From assembly GCA_913778205.1 (NCBI GenBank), contig CAJYUW010000014.1:1-62048 (forward strand): a DNA stretch of 62,048 bases, read 5' to 3'. The number at the start of each line of letters is the position of its first letter. Positions within the stretch are counted from its first letter, which is position 1. The translations under genes and the position numbers were made by a program. The notes beneath the pieces are model-generated. The model worked only from the letters and a program-made list of their open reading frames with translations, did no database searches and was not told the origin of the DNA. Below are positions 29,020-37,907 of this stretch, piece after piece. This DNA is from an uncultured Curtobacterium sp. Lineage in GTDB: Bacteria; Actinomycetota; Actinomycetes; Actinomycetales; Microbacteriaceae.

Positions 29020-30069
29020 TCACTTCTGGTCGGTCGTGTCGTCGTCGGTGCGGATCGCCTGACCGAGCAGGTTGCGCTTCGGCTTCCGCGACTTGGTCGG
29101 GGCGGGGGTCGGCTGCGTCCTGACCGTGCGCAGCCCGTTGATCGAGGTGGCGTTCTCCCAGCCCGCGGGCATGATCATCGCCATCGCCGGCAGGGTCACG
29201 CCGAGCTCGTCGACGGAGCGCTTCAGGCGGACGCGCAGCTCGCGGCCGACCGCGTCCAGCTCGGACGCCCGGGTCTTGACGACGAGGCGGAACACCATGC
29301 CGGCGTCCGTGATCGACTGCAGCCCCCAGATCTCCGGCTTCTCGACGATGCGCTGGCGCCAGCGGGGCTCCTGCGACATCGTGACGGCGGCCCGGAGCAG
29401 GGCGTCCTGCACGGCGTCGATGTCGGTGTCGTACGGGACGGTGATGTCCACGAGCACGCGCGACCACCCCTGCGACAGGTTGCCCACGCGGAGGATCTGC
29501 CCGTTCGGCACGAACCAGAGGATGCCGTTCACGTCACGGATCTGCATGACGCGGAGACCCACGTTCTCGACGACGCCGGTGGCCTGCCCGGTGTCGACGA
29601 CGTCGCCGACGCCGGCCTGGTCCTCGAGGAGCATGAAGATGCCGGAGAGGATGTCCCGCACGATGCTCTGGGCACCGACCGCGAGGCCGGCGGCCACGAC
29701 CGACGCACCGCCGACCAGGCCGATGGCGGCCGTCGGGAACACCGTCGAGATGATGATCGCGAGGGCGATGACCGCGACGATGACCGTCGCGAGGTTCTCC
29801 AGCACGCTCCCGAGCGTCCGCGTCCGCTGGACCACGCGGGCGGCCTGGACGGGGGAGTTGACGAGCGCCTGGGTGTCGGTCGTGCCCTGGCGCTTCTTGA
29901 CACCGAGCACGACGCGGTTGACGACCGTCTTGACCATGCGTCGGAGGATGAGCCGGAGGATGATCGCGGCGAGGACGACGATCACGATCGTGATCGGCTT
30001 GCCCCACATGGTCCAGAAGTCGTCGAGGGCGGAGTTCACGGCTGCGTTGGTTGATGCGGCGAGGAGCAT
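29020..30069 (-). CDS. Mechanosensitive ion channel, MscS family
   Basis: A 349-aa membrane protein with three hydrophobic helices (about residues 25-45, 85-110 and 115-135), the Gly/Ala-rich pore helix GLVGGASVVAAGLAVGAQ and the conserved beta domain FVPNGQILRVGN. It releases solutes on hypo-osmotic shock. A Lys/Arg-rich C-terminal tail follows. A TAGCAT box lies 10 nt before the ATG. Confidence 0.92.
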   Translation of the reverse strand: MLLAASTNAAVNSALDDFWTMWGKPITIVIVVLAAIILRLILRRMVKTVVNRVVLGVKKRQGTTDTQALVNSPVQAARVVQRTRTLGSVLENLATVIVAVIALAIIISTVFPTAAIGLVGGASVVAAGLAVGAQSIVRDILSGIFMLLEDQAGVGDVVDTGQATGVVENVGLRVMQIRDVNGILWFVPNGQILRVGNLSQGWSRVLVDITVPYDTDIDAVQDALLRAAVTMSQEPRWRQRIVEKPEIWGLQSITDAGMVFRLVVKTRASELDAVGRELRVRLKRSVDELGVTLPAMAMIMPAGWENATSINGLRTVRTQPTPAPTKSRKPKRNLLGQAIRTDDDTTDQK

Positions 30070-30087
30070 GATCCGATCGATGCTAGA

Positions 30088-30131
30088 GGGCGGGGCCTTG
30101 GTGTCCCGTGAGGGACCCCGAGACCCCGCCC
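30088..30131 (-). terminator. Terminator hairpin after pepN
   Basis: GGGCGGGG at 30088-30095 pairs with CCCCGCCC at 30124-30131, and the inner GTGTCCC/GGGAC pairing closes on a GTGA loop with two internal mismatches. It lies just downstream of the pepN stop. Confidence 0.75.
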
Positions 30132-30153
30132 GTCAGCGGTCAGCGGCGTGGTG

Positions 30154-32694
30154 TCAGACGTCCGCCGCCTGGACCCGGAGCGCCCGCTCGGTGCCCGCGA
30201 GGTTCTCGGTCACGATGCGACGCAGCGCCGGGGTCTCAGGGTTGGCCTCGAGCCAGGCCCGGGCGGCGTCGCGCAGCTCGACCGATGCGAGCGGCGCCGG
30301 GTACAGCCCGGTGACGATCGTGTCGGCCATGTGGTAGCTGCGCTCGGCCCAGATGCGGGTGAGCACGTCGAAGTACTTCGACACCAGGCCCTCGAGCACG
30401 ACCGGGCTGTTCACGTGCTGGAAGCCGACCGTGGTCTGGCGGACAATCGCGTTCGGCAGCGCGTCCGAGTCGACGAGCGACGAGAACGCGGCGAGCTTGC
30501 CCTCGGCCGTGGGGATCGACGCACGGGCGCGGGCTGCGGCCTGCTCGCCCGAGGCGGTCTTGTCCGCCGCGAGCTCGGCGTCGACCTCGGAGCCGTCGGC
30601 CGCACCCGCGAGCACGAGGCCCTCGAGCAGCTCCCAGCGCAGGTCGGTGTCGATCTCGAGCCCGTCGAGCGCCACCGATCCGTCGCGGAGTCCGCGCAGG
30701 GTCGCGACGTGCTCCGGCGTCGACGGGATCTGGGCGAAGAACTTCACGAACTGGAACTGTGCGTCGGAGCCGGCCTCGGCCTCGGTCGCGAGGGTCCAGA
30801 GGGTGTCGCCCACCTGCCGGATCGTCGCCTCGGTCTTCGCCGGAGCGACGTAGTTGCGTGCCGTGAGGAGCAGCTGCGACAGGGTCGTGCGGATCGTCGT
30901 CGACTCCGTCTCGGTGGCGATGTTGCCGAGCACGAGGCGCACGTAGTCGCTCGCGGGGGCCTCGGCGTCGCGGGTGGCGTCCCACATCGCACCCCACACG
31001 ATCGAGCGGGCGAGCGGGTTCGCGATGTCGGCGAGGTGCGCGATCGCGGTCTGGCGGGACTGCTCGTCGAGGCGGATCTTCGCGTAGGCGAGGTCGTCGT
31101 CGTTGAGCAGCACGAGGTCGCCGCGGTGGACGCCCACGAGCTCCGGGACCTCGGTGCGGGCGCCGTCGACGTCGATCTCGACGCGGTGCGTGCGCTCGAG
31201 CTTGCCGCCGTCGGCCGCCGCGTAGACGCCGATCGCCAGGCGGTGCGGGCGCAGGGTCGGGTAGTCCGACGGAGCCTCCTGCAGGACGGCGAACGACGTG
31301 ATCGCGCCGTCCGCGTCGACGTCGAACTCCGGGCGGAGCGTGTTCACCCCGGCGGTCTCGAGCCACAGCTTCGACCACTCCGAGAGGTCACGACCGCTCG
31401 TGGCCTCGAGCTCGACGAGCAGGTCACGCAGCTCGGTGTTCGAGTGGTGGTGCTTCTTGAAGTAGGCCGAGACCCCGGCGAAGAACGCGTCGATGCCGAC
31501 CCACGCGACGAGCTGCTTGAGGACGGAGCCGCCCTTGGCGTAGGTGATGCCGTCGAAGTTGACCTGGACGTCCTCGAGGTCGTTGATCGTCGCGACGATC
31601 GGGTGCGTCGACGGCAGCTGGTCCTGCCGGTACGCCCACGACTTCTCCATGGCCTGGAACGTCGTCCACGCCTCGGTCCACTCGGTGGCCTCGGCCGTCG
31701 CGATGGTGGAGGCCCACTCCGCGAAGGACTCGTTGAGCCACAGGTCGTTCCACCACTTCATCGTGACGAGGTCGCCGAACCACATGTGCGCGAGCTCGTG
31801 CAGGATCGTGACGACCCGGCGCTCCTTGATCGCGTCGGTCACCTTCGAACGGAACACGTAGGTCTCGGTGAAGGTCACCGCGCCCGCGTTCTCCATCGCG
31901 CCCGCGTTGAACTCGGGCACGAACAGCTGGTCGTACTTCTCGAAGGGGTACGCGACGTCGAACTTCTCCTCGAAGTAGGCGAAGCCCTTCCGGGTGGTCT
32001 CGAAGACGTAGTCCGCGTCGAGGTACTCGGCGAGGGACTTCCGCGCGAAGACGCCGAGCGGGATCGTCCGGCCGTCGCGGCTCGTCAGCTCGTCGCGCAC
32101 GACCTCGTACGGGCCGGCGATGAGCGCCGTGATGTAGCTCGAGATCCGGGCGGTCGGTGCGAACGACCACGTGGCGACCTCGCCGTCCACGTGGGGCTCC
32201 GGCGTGGGGGCGTTCGAGACGACCTGCCAGCGGGCGGGGGCCGTCACGGTGAACGAGAACTCGGCCTTGAGGTCGGGCTGCTCGAACACGGCGAACATGC
32301 GACGCGAATCGGGCACCTCGAACTGGGAGTACAGGTACACCTCGTCGTCGACGGGGTCCACGAAGCGGTGCAGGCCCTCGCCCGTGTTCGTGTACAGCGC
32401 GTCGGCGACGACCACGAGCTCGTTCTGTTCCTGCAGCCCGTCGAGCTGGATGCGCACGCCGTCGTTCACCGACGCCACGTCGAGCGCGGTGCCGTTCAGG
32501 GTGACGGAGTGCACGGTCTTCGTGATCGCGTCGATGAAGGTCGAGGCTCCGGCGGTCGCGGTGAAGCGCACCCGGGTGGTGCTGCCGAAGGTCTCGGCGC
32601 CACGGGTGAGGTCGAGTTCGACGTCGTACGACTGCACGTCGACGATCGCGGCGCGCTCCTGGGCTTCGATTCGGGTGAGGTTCTCTCCGGGCAC
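30154..32694 (-). CDS. pepN: Aminopeptidase N (M1 family)
   Basis: A cytosolic zinc aminopeptidase of 846 aa. The exopeptidase motif GAMEN and the zinc motif HELAHMWFGDLVTMKWWNDL with the third ligand Glu in LNESFAEW are intact. An ERAP1-like C-terminal helical domain follows. The start is GTG at 32694, giving MPGENLTRIEAQERA as in relatives, with GGAG 7 nt upstream; longer in-frame extensions would run into the divergent neighbour's promoter. Confidence 0.95.
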   Translation of the reverse strand: MPGENLTRIEAQERAAIVDVQSYDVELDLTRGAETFGSTTRVRFTATAGASTFIDAITKTVHSVTLNGTALDVASVNDGVRIQLDGLQEQNELVVVADALYTNTGEGLHRFVDPVDDEVYLYSQFEVPDSRRMFAVFEQPDLKAEFSFTVTAPARWQVVSNAPTPEPHVDGEVATWSFAPTARISSYITALIAGPYEVVRDELTSRDGRTIPLGVFARKSLAEYLDADYVFETTRKGFAYFEEKFDVAYPFEKYDQLFVPEFNAGAMENAGAVTFTETYVFRSKVTDAIKERRVVTILHELAHMWFGDLVTMKWWNDLWLNESFAEWASTIATAEATEWTEAWTTFQAMEKSWAYRQDQLPSTHPIVATINDLEDVQVNFDGITYAKGGSVLKQLVAWVGIDAFFAGVSAYFKKHHHSNTELRDLLVELEATSGRDLSEWSKLWLETAGVNTLRPEFDVDADGAITSFAVLQEAPSDYPTLRPHRLAIGVYAAADGGKLERTHRVEIDVDGARTEVPELVGVHRGDLVLLNDDDLAYAKIRLDEQSRQTAIAHLADIANPLARSIVWGAMWDATRDAEAPASDYVRLVLGNIATETESTTIRTTLSQLLLTARNYVAPAKTEATIRQVGDTLWTLATEAEAGSDAQFQFVKFFAQIPSTPEHVATLRGLRDGSVALDGLEIDTDLRWELLEGLVLAGAADGSEVDAELAADKTASGEQAAARARASIPTAEGKLAAFSSLVDSDALPNAIVRQTTVGFQHVNSPVVLEGLVSKYFDVLTRIWAERSYHMADTIVTGLYPAPLASVELRDAARAWLEANPETPALRRIVTENLAGTERALRVQAADV

Positions 32695-32818
32695 GGACGC
32701 TCCAACTTCCACTGGGGACGCGGACGGTCGTTGTCCGCGTGCGAGGGGTCCCGGCGCGGCGTCGTGCACCGGCGGGACGGTCGACTCCAGCCTAGCGAGC
32801 GCGCGTACGCTCGCACCC

Positions 32819-33460
32819 GTGACCGACACGACTGTGGACAAGACGACCGAACGCACCGCTGTGGACTTCTGGTTCGACCCGAACTGCCCGTGGGCCTGGA
32901 TGACGAGCCGCTGGGTCGGCGAGGTCGAGCGCCAGCGCCCGATCGACGTGACCTGGCACGTGATGAGCCTGTTCGTGCTGAACGAGCACCAGGACGTCCC
33001 GGAGTCCTACCGGGAGCGACTGACCGCCGGCCAGGTCTACCCGCGCATCGTCACGGCAGCACGGCTCCGGCACGGTGACGCGATCGTCAAGCCGCTGTAC
33101 GACGCGCTCGGCGAGCACATCCACCACCGGCAGGAGTCGGACCCCGAGCAGGTCGTCGCGGCAGTCATCGCCGAGCTCGACCTCGACGCCGACCTGGTCG
33201 AGTACGCCTGGACCGACGAGGTCGACCAGGCCGTGCGCGCGAGCCACCAGGACGGCATCGACCGTGTCGGCCAGGACGTCGGCACGCCGGTCATCGCCGT
33301 CGAGGGCACCGCGTTCTTCGGGCCCGTCATCTCCCCGGCGCCGAAGGGCCAGGAGGCACTCGACCTCTGGGACGGCGTCGTCGCGGTCGCGAAGTACCCC
33401 GGCTTCTTCGAGCTGAAGCGCTCCCGGACGGTCGGCCCGATCTTCGACACGGTCGACTGA
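32819..33460 (+). CDS. Rv2466c-family mycothiol-dependent oxidoreductase
   Basis: A DsbA-fold protein of 213 aa with FWFDPNCPWAW at residues 17-27. Rv2466c of Mycobacterium has CPWC at this site and reduces nitro-compounds with mycothiol; here the second Cys is Ala26, so only Cys23 remains. The cis-Pro segment GTPVIAVEG is intact. A monothiol mechanism with mycothiol is plausible. TACGCT (32806-32811) 7 nt before the GTG suggests a leaderless start. Confidence 0.85.
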   Translation: MTDTTVDKTTERTAVDFWFDPNCPWAWMTSRWVGEVERQRPIDVTWHVMSLFVLNEHQDVPESYRERLTAGQVYPRIVTAARLRHGDAIVKPLYDALGEHIHHRQESDPEQVVAAVIAELDLDADLVEYAWTDEVDQAVRASHQDGIDRVGQDVGTPVIAVEGTAFFGPVISPAPKGQEALDLWDGVVAVAKYPGFFELKRSRTVGPIFDTVD

Positions 33461-33506
33461 CCCTCCGCCGCACGACCAACTTCGACACGGTCGCCTGACG
33501 CGCCGT

Positions 33507-33568
33507 CGCACAACCAAAGTCAAGCGGAACCGCGTGGAACCACGGTTCCGTGCGACTTTGGTTGTGCG
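33507..33568. repeat. Palindromic repeat element, copy A (62 bp)
   Basis: Terminal inverted repeats CGCACAACCAAAGTC (33507-33521) and its complement (33554-33568) flank an interior with GGAACC/GGTTCC inverted repeats. It lies between the Rv2466c-like and GNAT genes. A diverged CGCACGACCAAC occurs just upstream at about 33470. Confidence 0.9.
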
Positions 33569-33578
33569 CGCGGGCGCG

Positions 33579-33626
33579 GGGACGCGCGGACGCGCGGACG
33601 CGGGGACGCGGGGACGCGGGGACGCG
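33579..33626. repeat. 8-bp tandem repeat (G/C)GGACGCG, six copies
   Basis: Copies at 33579, 33587, 33595, 33603, 33611 and 33619. It lies between palindromic copies A and B. The remaining part of this 342-bp gene-free interval (33461-33802) shows no gene. Confidence 0.88.
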
Positions 33627-33716
33627 GGGCGAGGGGCGCGTCCACGACGGGCCCCTCGGACGGACGGGAGGCACACCACGCGCCCGCCTCGTCGCACGCG
33701 TCGTCCGTGTGGCCGC

Positions 33717-33778
33717 CGCACAACCAAAACCACGCGGAACCGCGTGGAACCGCGATGCGAGACGACTTTGGTTGTGTG
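33717..33778. repeat. Palindromic repeat element, copy B (62 bp)
   Basis: Ends CGCACAACCAAAACC and GACTTTGGTTGTGTG; the interior shares GCGGAACCGCGTGGAACC with copy A, 210 bp upstream in the same orientation. Its arms match less well than those of copies A and C. Confidence 0.88.
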
Positions 33779-33802
33779 TGGGGCGCGGCCAGCGATGATG
33801 GC

Positions 33803-34330
33803 TCAGTCGAGCGGCAGGCGCATGAGCGTGAGGTCGAGCCACCGGTCGAACTTGCGGCCCACCTCCGGCAGGACCCCGACGGTGACGAAGCCGAGCCGCT
33901 CGTGCAACGCGATCGAGCCCGAGTTCGACGAGCAGATCCCCGCCATCATCACGTGGTGTCCGTCGGCTCGTGCACGGGCGACGAGGGCGTCCATGAGCAC
34001 GGTCGCGACGCCCCGACCGCGGAACCGCTCGACGACGTACACGCTGTGCTCGACGGTGTGGCGGTACCCCTGGTGCGGCCGGAACGCACTGTAGGTGGCG
34101 TAGCCCGCGACCGCGCCGTCGACCTCCGCGACGAGCACCGGCAGTCCGGCGGCGCGACGCTCCGCGAGCCAGGCGTCGAACCACGATCGCGGGTGCGGCT
34201 CCTCCTGCCAGATCGCGGTCGAGTGCAGCACGGCGTCGACGTGCAGCGCATGGACCACGTCGAGGTCCCGCGGTTCGCCGTCGCGGACGATGGCCGGGGC
34301 CGTTCCGTTCGTCGCATATGCTGTCGCCAT
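33803..34330 (-). CDS. GNAT N-acetyltransferase, phosphinothricin-acetyltransferase-like
   Basis: A 175-aa GNAT enzyme with the PAT-like features HSTAIWQEEP, HSVYVVERFRGRGVATVLMDAL (acetyl-CoA loop) and SSNSGSIALHERLGF. It would acetylate an amine of a small molecule. The ATG at 34330 overlaps the start codon of the divergent XRE gene. TACGAT (34338-34343, minus strand) 7 nt upstream makes it leaderless. No alternative start keeps the first beta strand (IVRDGEPRDL). Confidence 0.87.
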   Translation of the reverse strand: MATAYATNGTAPAIVRDGEPRDLDVVHALHVDAVLHSTAIWQEEPHPRSWFDAWLAERRAAGLPVLVAEVDGAVAGYATYSAFRPHQGYRHTVEHSVYVVERFRGRGVATVLMDALVARARADGHHVMMAGICSSNSGSIALHERLGFVTVGVLPEVGRKFDRWLDLTLMRLPLD

Positions 34331-34343
34331 GTCTCAGATCGTA
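34317..34343. promoter_or_regulatory. Face-to-face leaderless promoters
   Basis: TATGCT (34317-34322) drives the plus-strand ATG at 34329 and TACGAT (34338-34343, minus strand) drives the minus-strand ATG at 34330. Both start sites fall in the shared CATG. Each -10 box lies inside the other gene's coding region. Clear -35 boxes are not seen. Confidence 0.7.
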
Positions 34344-34958
34344 GACGCACCGGAGTCGGAACCGGAAACGGCGGACGATGCCGCACAGCGCCGGCTCGGC
34401 GAACGCCTGCAGCGCCTGCGGACCGAGCGGAAGTGGAGCCTCACCGAGCTCGCCGAGGAGTCCGGGGTCTCGCGCGCCATGATCAACCGGGTCGAACGCG
34501 GGGTGTCGAGTCCCACGGCCACGATCCTCGGCCGGCTGTCCGGTGCGTTCGGCCTCACGGTGTCGCAGCTCCTCGACGAGAGTCTCGAGCACGAGGTGCC
34601 CAGGGCGAGCGATCCCGACGAGGCGCGCGGCGTCCAGCGCGGCGCGACCGCCGACTCCTGGACCGATCCCGACACCGGGTACCGGCGCCGTCCCGTCTCG
34701 AGTGCGGACTTCCCCGCGGACGTGACCGAGGTGCGCCTCCCGGCCGGCCGCGAAGTGGCCTACCCGGCGTCCGCGTACGCCTTCCTGCGGCACTGCATCT
34801 GGGTGCTCGACGGCACGCTGGAACTCGTCGTCGGCGACGACGTCACGCGCCTCGGGCCGGGGGACCGGATCGAGCTCGACGAGCCCGCTGACGTCGTGTA
34901 CCGGAACGCCGGCGACGACCCCGTGCGGTACGTCGTCGTCGTGGTCAGGGGCCGGTAG
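34329..34958 (+). CDS. XRE-family regulator with cupin domain
   Basis: A 209-aa regulator. Residues about 20-75 form an HTH_3 domain (LRTERKWSLTELAEESGVSR) and the C-terminal half a cupin beta barrel (LDGTLELVVGDDVTRLGPGD) that probably senses a small ligand. It is likely to control its own divergent promoter with the acetyltransferase. The start is supported by the -10 box described at 34317. Confidence 0.9.
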   Translation: MSQIVDAPESEPETADDAAQRRLGERLQRLRTERKWSLTELAEESGVSRAMINRVERGVSSPTATILGRLSGAFGLTVSQLLDESLEHEVPRASDPDEARGVQRGATADSWTDPDTGYRRRPVSSADFPADVTEVRLPAGREVAYPASAYAFLRHCIWVLDGTLELVVGDDVTRLGPGDRIELDEPADVVYRNAGDDPVRYVVVVVRGR

Positions 34959-34979
34959 GCGCAGGAATAGGATCGGTCC

Positions 34980-35468
34980 ATGCGCATCCACCTCGGAACG
35001 GACCACGCCGGCCTCGAGTTCAACAAGACCCTCGCCCAGCACCTGACGGAGGCCGGGCACGAGGTGGTCGACCACGGTCCGACCGAGTACGACGCGCTCG
35101 ACGACTACCCCTCGTTCTGCATCAACGCGGCGCACGCGGTCGTGCAGGACCAGCGCGCGGGTGTCGAGGCGCTCGGCGTGGTGTTCGGCGGCTCCGGGAA
35201 CGGCGAGCAGATCGCCGCGAACAAGGTCGAGGGCATCCGGGCCGCGCTCGTCTGGAACGAGTCGACCGCGCTGCTCGCCCGCCAGCACAACGACGCCAAC
35301 GTCATCTCGATCGGCGCCCGCCAGCACACCGAGGAGGAGGCGATGCGGTTCGTCGACCTCTTCATCGCGGAGCCGTTCTCGGGCGAGGAGCGCCACGCCC
35401 GCCGCATCGCGCAGTTGGCGGAGTACGAGACGACGGGGCACATCACCGGTAAGCAGATCGACGAGTAG
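34980..35468 (+). CDS. rpiB: Ribose-5-phosphate isomerase B
   Basis: A 162-aa LacAB_rpiB-family isomerase interconverting ribose-5-P and ribulose-5-P. Conserved segments are GTDHAGLEFN, GVVFGGSGNGEQIAANKVEGI and HNDANVISIGAR. TAGGAT (34968-34973) is 6 nt before the ATG, so the mRNA is leaderless. Confidence 0.94.
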   Translation: MRIHLGTDHAGLEFNKTLAQHLTEAGHEVVDHGPTEYDALDDYPSFCINAAHAVVQDQRAGVEALGVVFGGSGNGEQIAANKVEGIRAALVWNESTALLARQHNDANVISIGARQHTEEEAMRFVDLFIAEPFSGEERHARRIAQLAEYETTGHITGKQIDE

Positions 35469-35486
35469 GTCGGGTAGACAGGCTCC

Positions 35487-36416
35487 ATGCCCGAGGGTCA
35501 CTCCGTCCACCGCATCGCCAACCAGTTCACCCGGCACTTCGTCGGCAAGCGCTGCGAGGTGTCGAGCCCGCAGGGGCGGTTCGCCGCGGGGGCGAGGGAG
35601 CTTGACGGCAAGCGCATGGTCGCGGCGCGGGCGGTCGGCAAGCAGATGTTCCTCGAGTTCGAGGGCGACCTGTTCCTCCGCGTCCACCTCGGCCTGTACG
35701 GGGCGTGGGACTTCGCCGGCGTGATCTCCTCGGCCGAGGCGCTGTCCGAGGACGGCGACGGAGAGGAGTCGCTGTCGTCGATCGGCGCTCCGCGGCTCGC
35801 CCGGTACCGGATGGCGGAGCAGGAGCGGGCCGCGGACCCGATCGAGGCGTTCCCGCCGGACCCGGTCGGGCAGGTGCGCGTCCGCATCCTCACCGAGGAC
35901 ACCGTCGCCGACCTCCGCGGCCCGACCGCGTGCGTGGTCGAGGACCCCGCCGGCGTCCAGAAGGCCCTCGACAAGCTCGGCCCCGACCCGATCAACGACG
36001 ACGGGCCCGAGGCCGAGAAGACCTTCGTCGAGAACGTCCGGAAGCGCCGGGTGGCGATCGGGCAGCTCCTCATGGACCAGGCCGTCGTGAGCGGCATCGG
36101 CAACATCTACCGCGCGGAGCTGCTGTTCCGGCAGCGCATCGACCCGTACAAGCCGGGCAACGAGCTCACCGTCAAGCAGGCGAAGGCGCTGTGGCACGAC
36201 TGGTCGGAGCTCCTGCACGCGGGCGTCCGCGACGGCCTCATGCTCACGATGGACGGGCTCTCGAAGGCCGACCACGCCAAGGCCGTGCGCTCCCGGAAGG
36301 ACCGCCACTGGGTGTACCACCGCGAGGGTGAGCCGTGCCGGGTGTGCGGCACCGAGATCCGGATGGCGGACATGGCCGGACGCAAGCTCTACTGGTGCCC
36401 GAAGGACCAGAAGTAG
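35487..36416 (+). CDS. nei: Formamidopyrimidine-DNA glycosylase / endonuclease VIII family
   Basis: A base-excision repair enzyme of 309 aa. It begins with PEGHSVHR, whose Pro2 and Glu3 are the catalytic residues. The H2TH region IGQLLMDQAVVSGIGNIYRAE and a C-terminal zinc finger (CRVCG...YWCPKDQK) are present. PEGH rather than PELP favours Nei over Fpg. It lies 18 bp after rpiB. Confidence 0.92.
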   Translation: MPEGHSVHRIANQFTRHFVGKRCEVSSPQGRFAAGARELDGKRMVAARAVGKQMFLEFEGDLFLRVHLGLYGAWDFAGVISSAEALSEDGDGEESLSSIGAPRLARYRMAEQERAADPIEAFPPDPVGQVRVRILTEDTVADLRGPTACVVEDPAGVQKALDKLGPDPINDDGPEAEKTFVENVRKRRVAIGQLLMDQAVVSGIGNIYRAELLFRQRIDPYKPGNELTVKQAKALWHDWSELLHAGVRDGLMLTMDGLSKADHAKAVRSRKDRHWVYHREGEPCRVCGTEIRMADMAGRKLYWCPKDQK

Positions 36417-36431
36417 GGCCCGTCCCGTCCG

Positions 36432-37907
36432 TCACAGGTCGAGGTGCGTGAACCGTCCCTCGACCGCGGTGCCGAGCACCCGGGCGGAGCGCAGCGCGCC
36501 CGACGACGCAGCCGCCAGCGGGTCCTCCGCCAGCAGCACGACGTCGGCGACGTCCCCGACGGACACCCCGACCCGGCCGCCCTCGGTCGACCCCCGCCAG
36601 GCGGTGAGGACCGCGATCCGCTCGGCCGGGTGCCACGGCTCCCGCCCGTCGCGGTCCCGCCCCACCGCGGCCGCCATCGACACCCACGGGTCGAGCGGCG
36701 CCACGGGCGCGTCGGAGCCGAGGAGGAGCCGGGCCCCGGAGCGGTCGAGCGATGCGAACGGGTACGCGCGCTCGGTCGCACCGGCCCAGTACCGGTCCGC
36801 GATGTCCCGGTCGTCCATGGCGTGCTCGGGCTGCACGGATGCCGCGACCCCGAGCCGCGCGAACCGCTCCACGTCGTCCGTGGCGAGCAACTGCGCGTGC
36901 TCGATCGTGCCGCGGGCGCCGACGGCCTCGAACACGTCGAGGGCGAGGGTGTTCGCCCGGTCCCCGATCGCGTGCACGGCGGGGACCAGCCCGGCCGCCA
37001 CGGCACGGCGGACCATGGCGACGAGGTCCTCGAACGCGTACGCGAGTGCGCCGGAGCCGTCGGCCATCGCCGCGGTCCTGGTGCCGAGCGACCCGTCGGT
37101 GATGACCTTGAAGGGCCCCATCCGGACCAGGCCCCTCGTCCCGTCGACGACGTCGCCGGTCCGGAGGCCCCGCGCGACCACGGCGTCCAGCTCGCCCGGG
37201 TAGACGCCCGAGTCGACCCGGAGACCGTCGGTCCCGGCCCGTACGCGCCGCGTCCACCGGTCGATCCCGAACACCATCTCGAGGTCGCGCACCCGGGTCA
37301 CGCCGCGGGCCGCGGCCGCCTCGACGGCGTCCGCGACGTAGCGGTCGAGCACGCCGTCCGGCACGCGTGACAGCGCGCCGGTCACGTCGAACGCGTCCTG
37401 CTCGCGCAGGACCCCGTCCCCGCCCGCGGGCAGGGGCCGCCCGACGAGCGGCGCGAAGTGCTCCAGCGCGAGGGCGTTGCACCACACGGCGTGCAGGTCC
37501 GCGGCGATGACGACGACCGGGAGGCCCGGTGCGGCCTGGTCGAGCAGCTCGCGTCGTGCGGGGCGGGGCCACATCCCGTCGCGGTACCCGTGACCGACGA
37601 GGACGCGGTCCGGCACCCCGGCGCGCGCGACGTCGGCGAGGAGGGCGGCGGTCGCCTCGGCGGAGTCGCAGCCCGAGACGTCGACGCGGCGCCGCACGAG
37701 CGCCCACTGGTCGAAGTGCACGTGGTGGTCGACGAGTCCCGGACCGAGCCACGCGCCCGCGGCCTCGAGGACCTCCGTGTCGGCGGAGGTCGCGTCGAGG
37801 GTCCCGGCCGGCCCGATCGCGGCGACCCGCCCGTCGACGACACGGACGTCCGACGGGGCGCCGGACGTCCCCACCCGCCGGACGGTGCGGAGGAGGACCT
37901 CGTTCAC
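36432..37907 (-). CDS. Amidohydrolase, YtcJ-like
   Basis: A 491-aa metal-dependent hydrolase of the amidohydrolase superfamily. It has the N-terminal composite beta domain, the DHHVHFDQW metal motif near residue 65, HAIGDRAN and HAQLL in the middle and GSDAPVAPLDPW near the C-terminus, as in YtcJ/LAF3 proteins. The substrate is unknown. The GTG start overlaps the upstream paiB-like stop (GTGA). Confidence 0.88.
   Translation of the reverse strand: MNEVLLRTVRRVGTSGAPSDVRVVDGRVAAIGPAGTLDATSADTEVLEAAGAWLGPGLVDHHVHFDQWALVRRRVDVSGCDSAEATAALLADVARAGVPDRVLVGHGYRDGMWPRPARRELLDQAAPGLPVVVIAADLHAVWCNALALEHFAPLVGRPLPAGGDGVLREQDAFDVTGALSRVPDGVLDRYVADAVEAAAARGVTRVRDLEMVFGIDRWTRRVRAGTDGLRVDSGVYPGELDAVVARGLRTGDVVDGTRGLVRMGPFKVITDGSLGTRTAAMADGSGALAYAFEDLVAMVRRAVAAGLVPAVHAIGDRANTLALDVFEAVGARGTIEHAQLLATDDVERFARLGVAASVQPEHAMDDRDIADRYWAGATERAYPFASLDRSGARLLLGSDAPVAPLDPWVSMAAAVGRDRDGREPWHPAERIAVLTAWRGSTEGGRVGVSVGDVADVVLLAEDPLAAASSGALRSARVLGTAVEGRFTHLDL

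Noticed and set aside
33327..36320. Long minus-strand open frame across rpiB, nei and the repeats
   Set aside because: Its translation is low complexity with no domain and it is antisense to well-supported genes.
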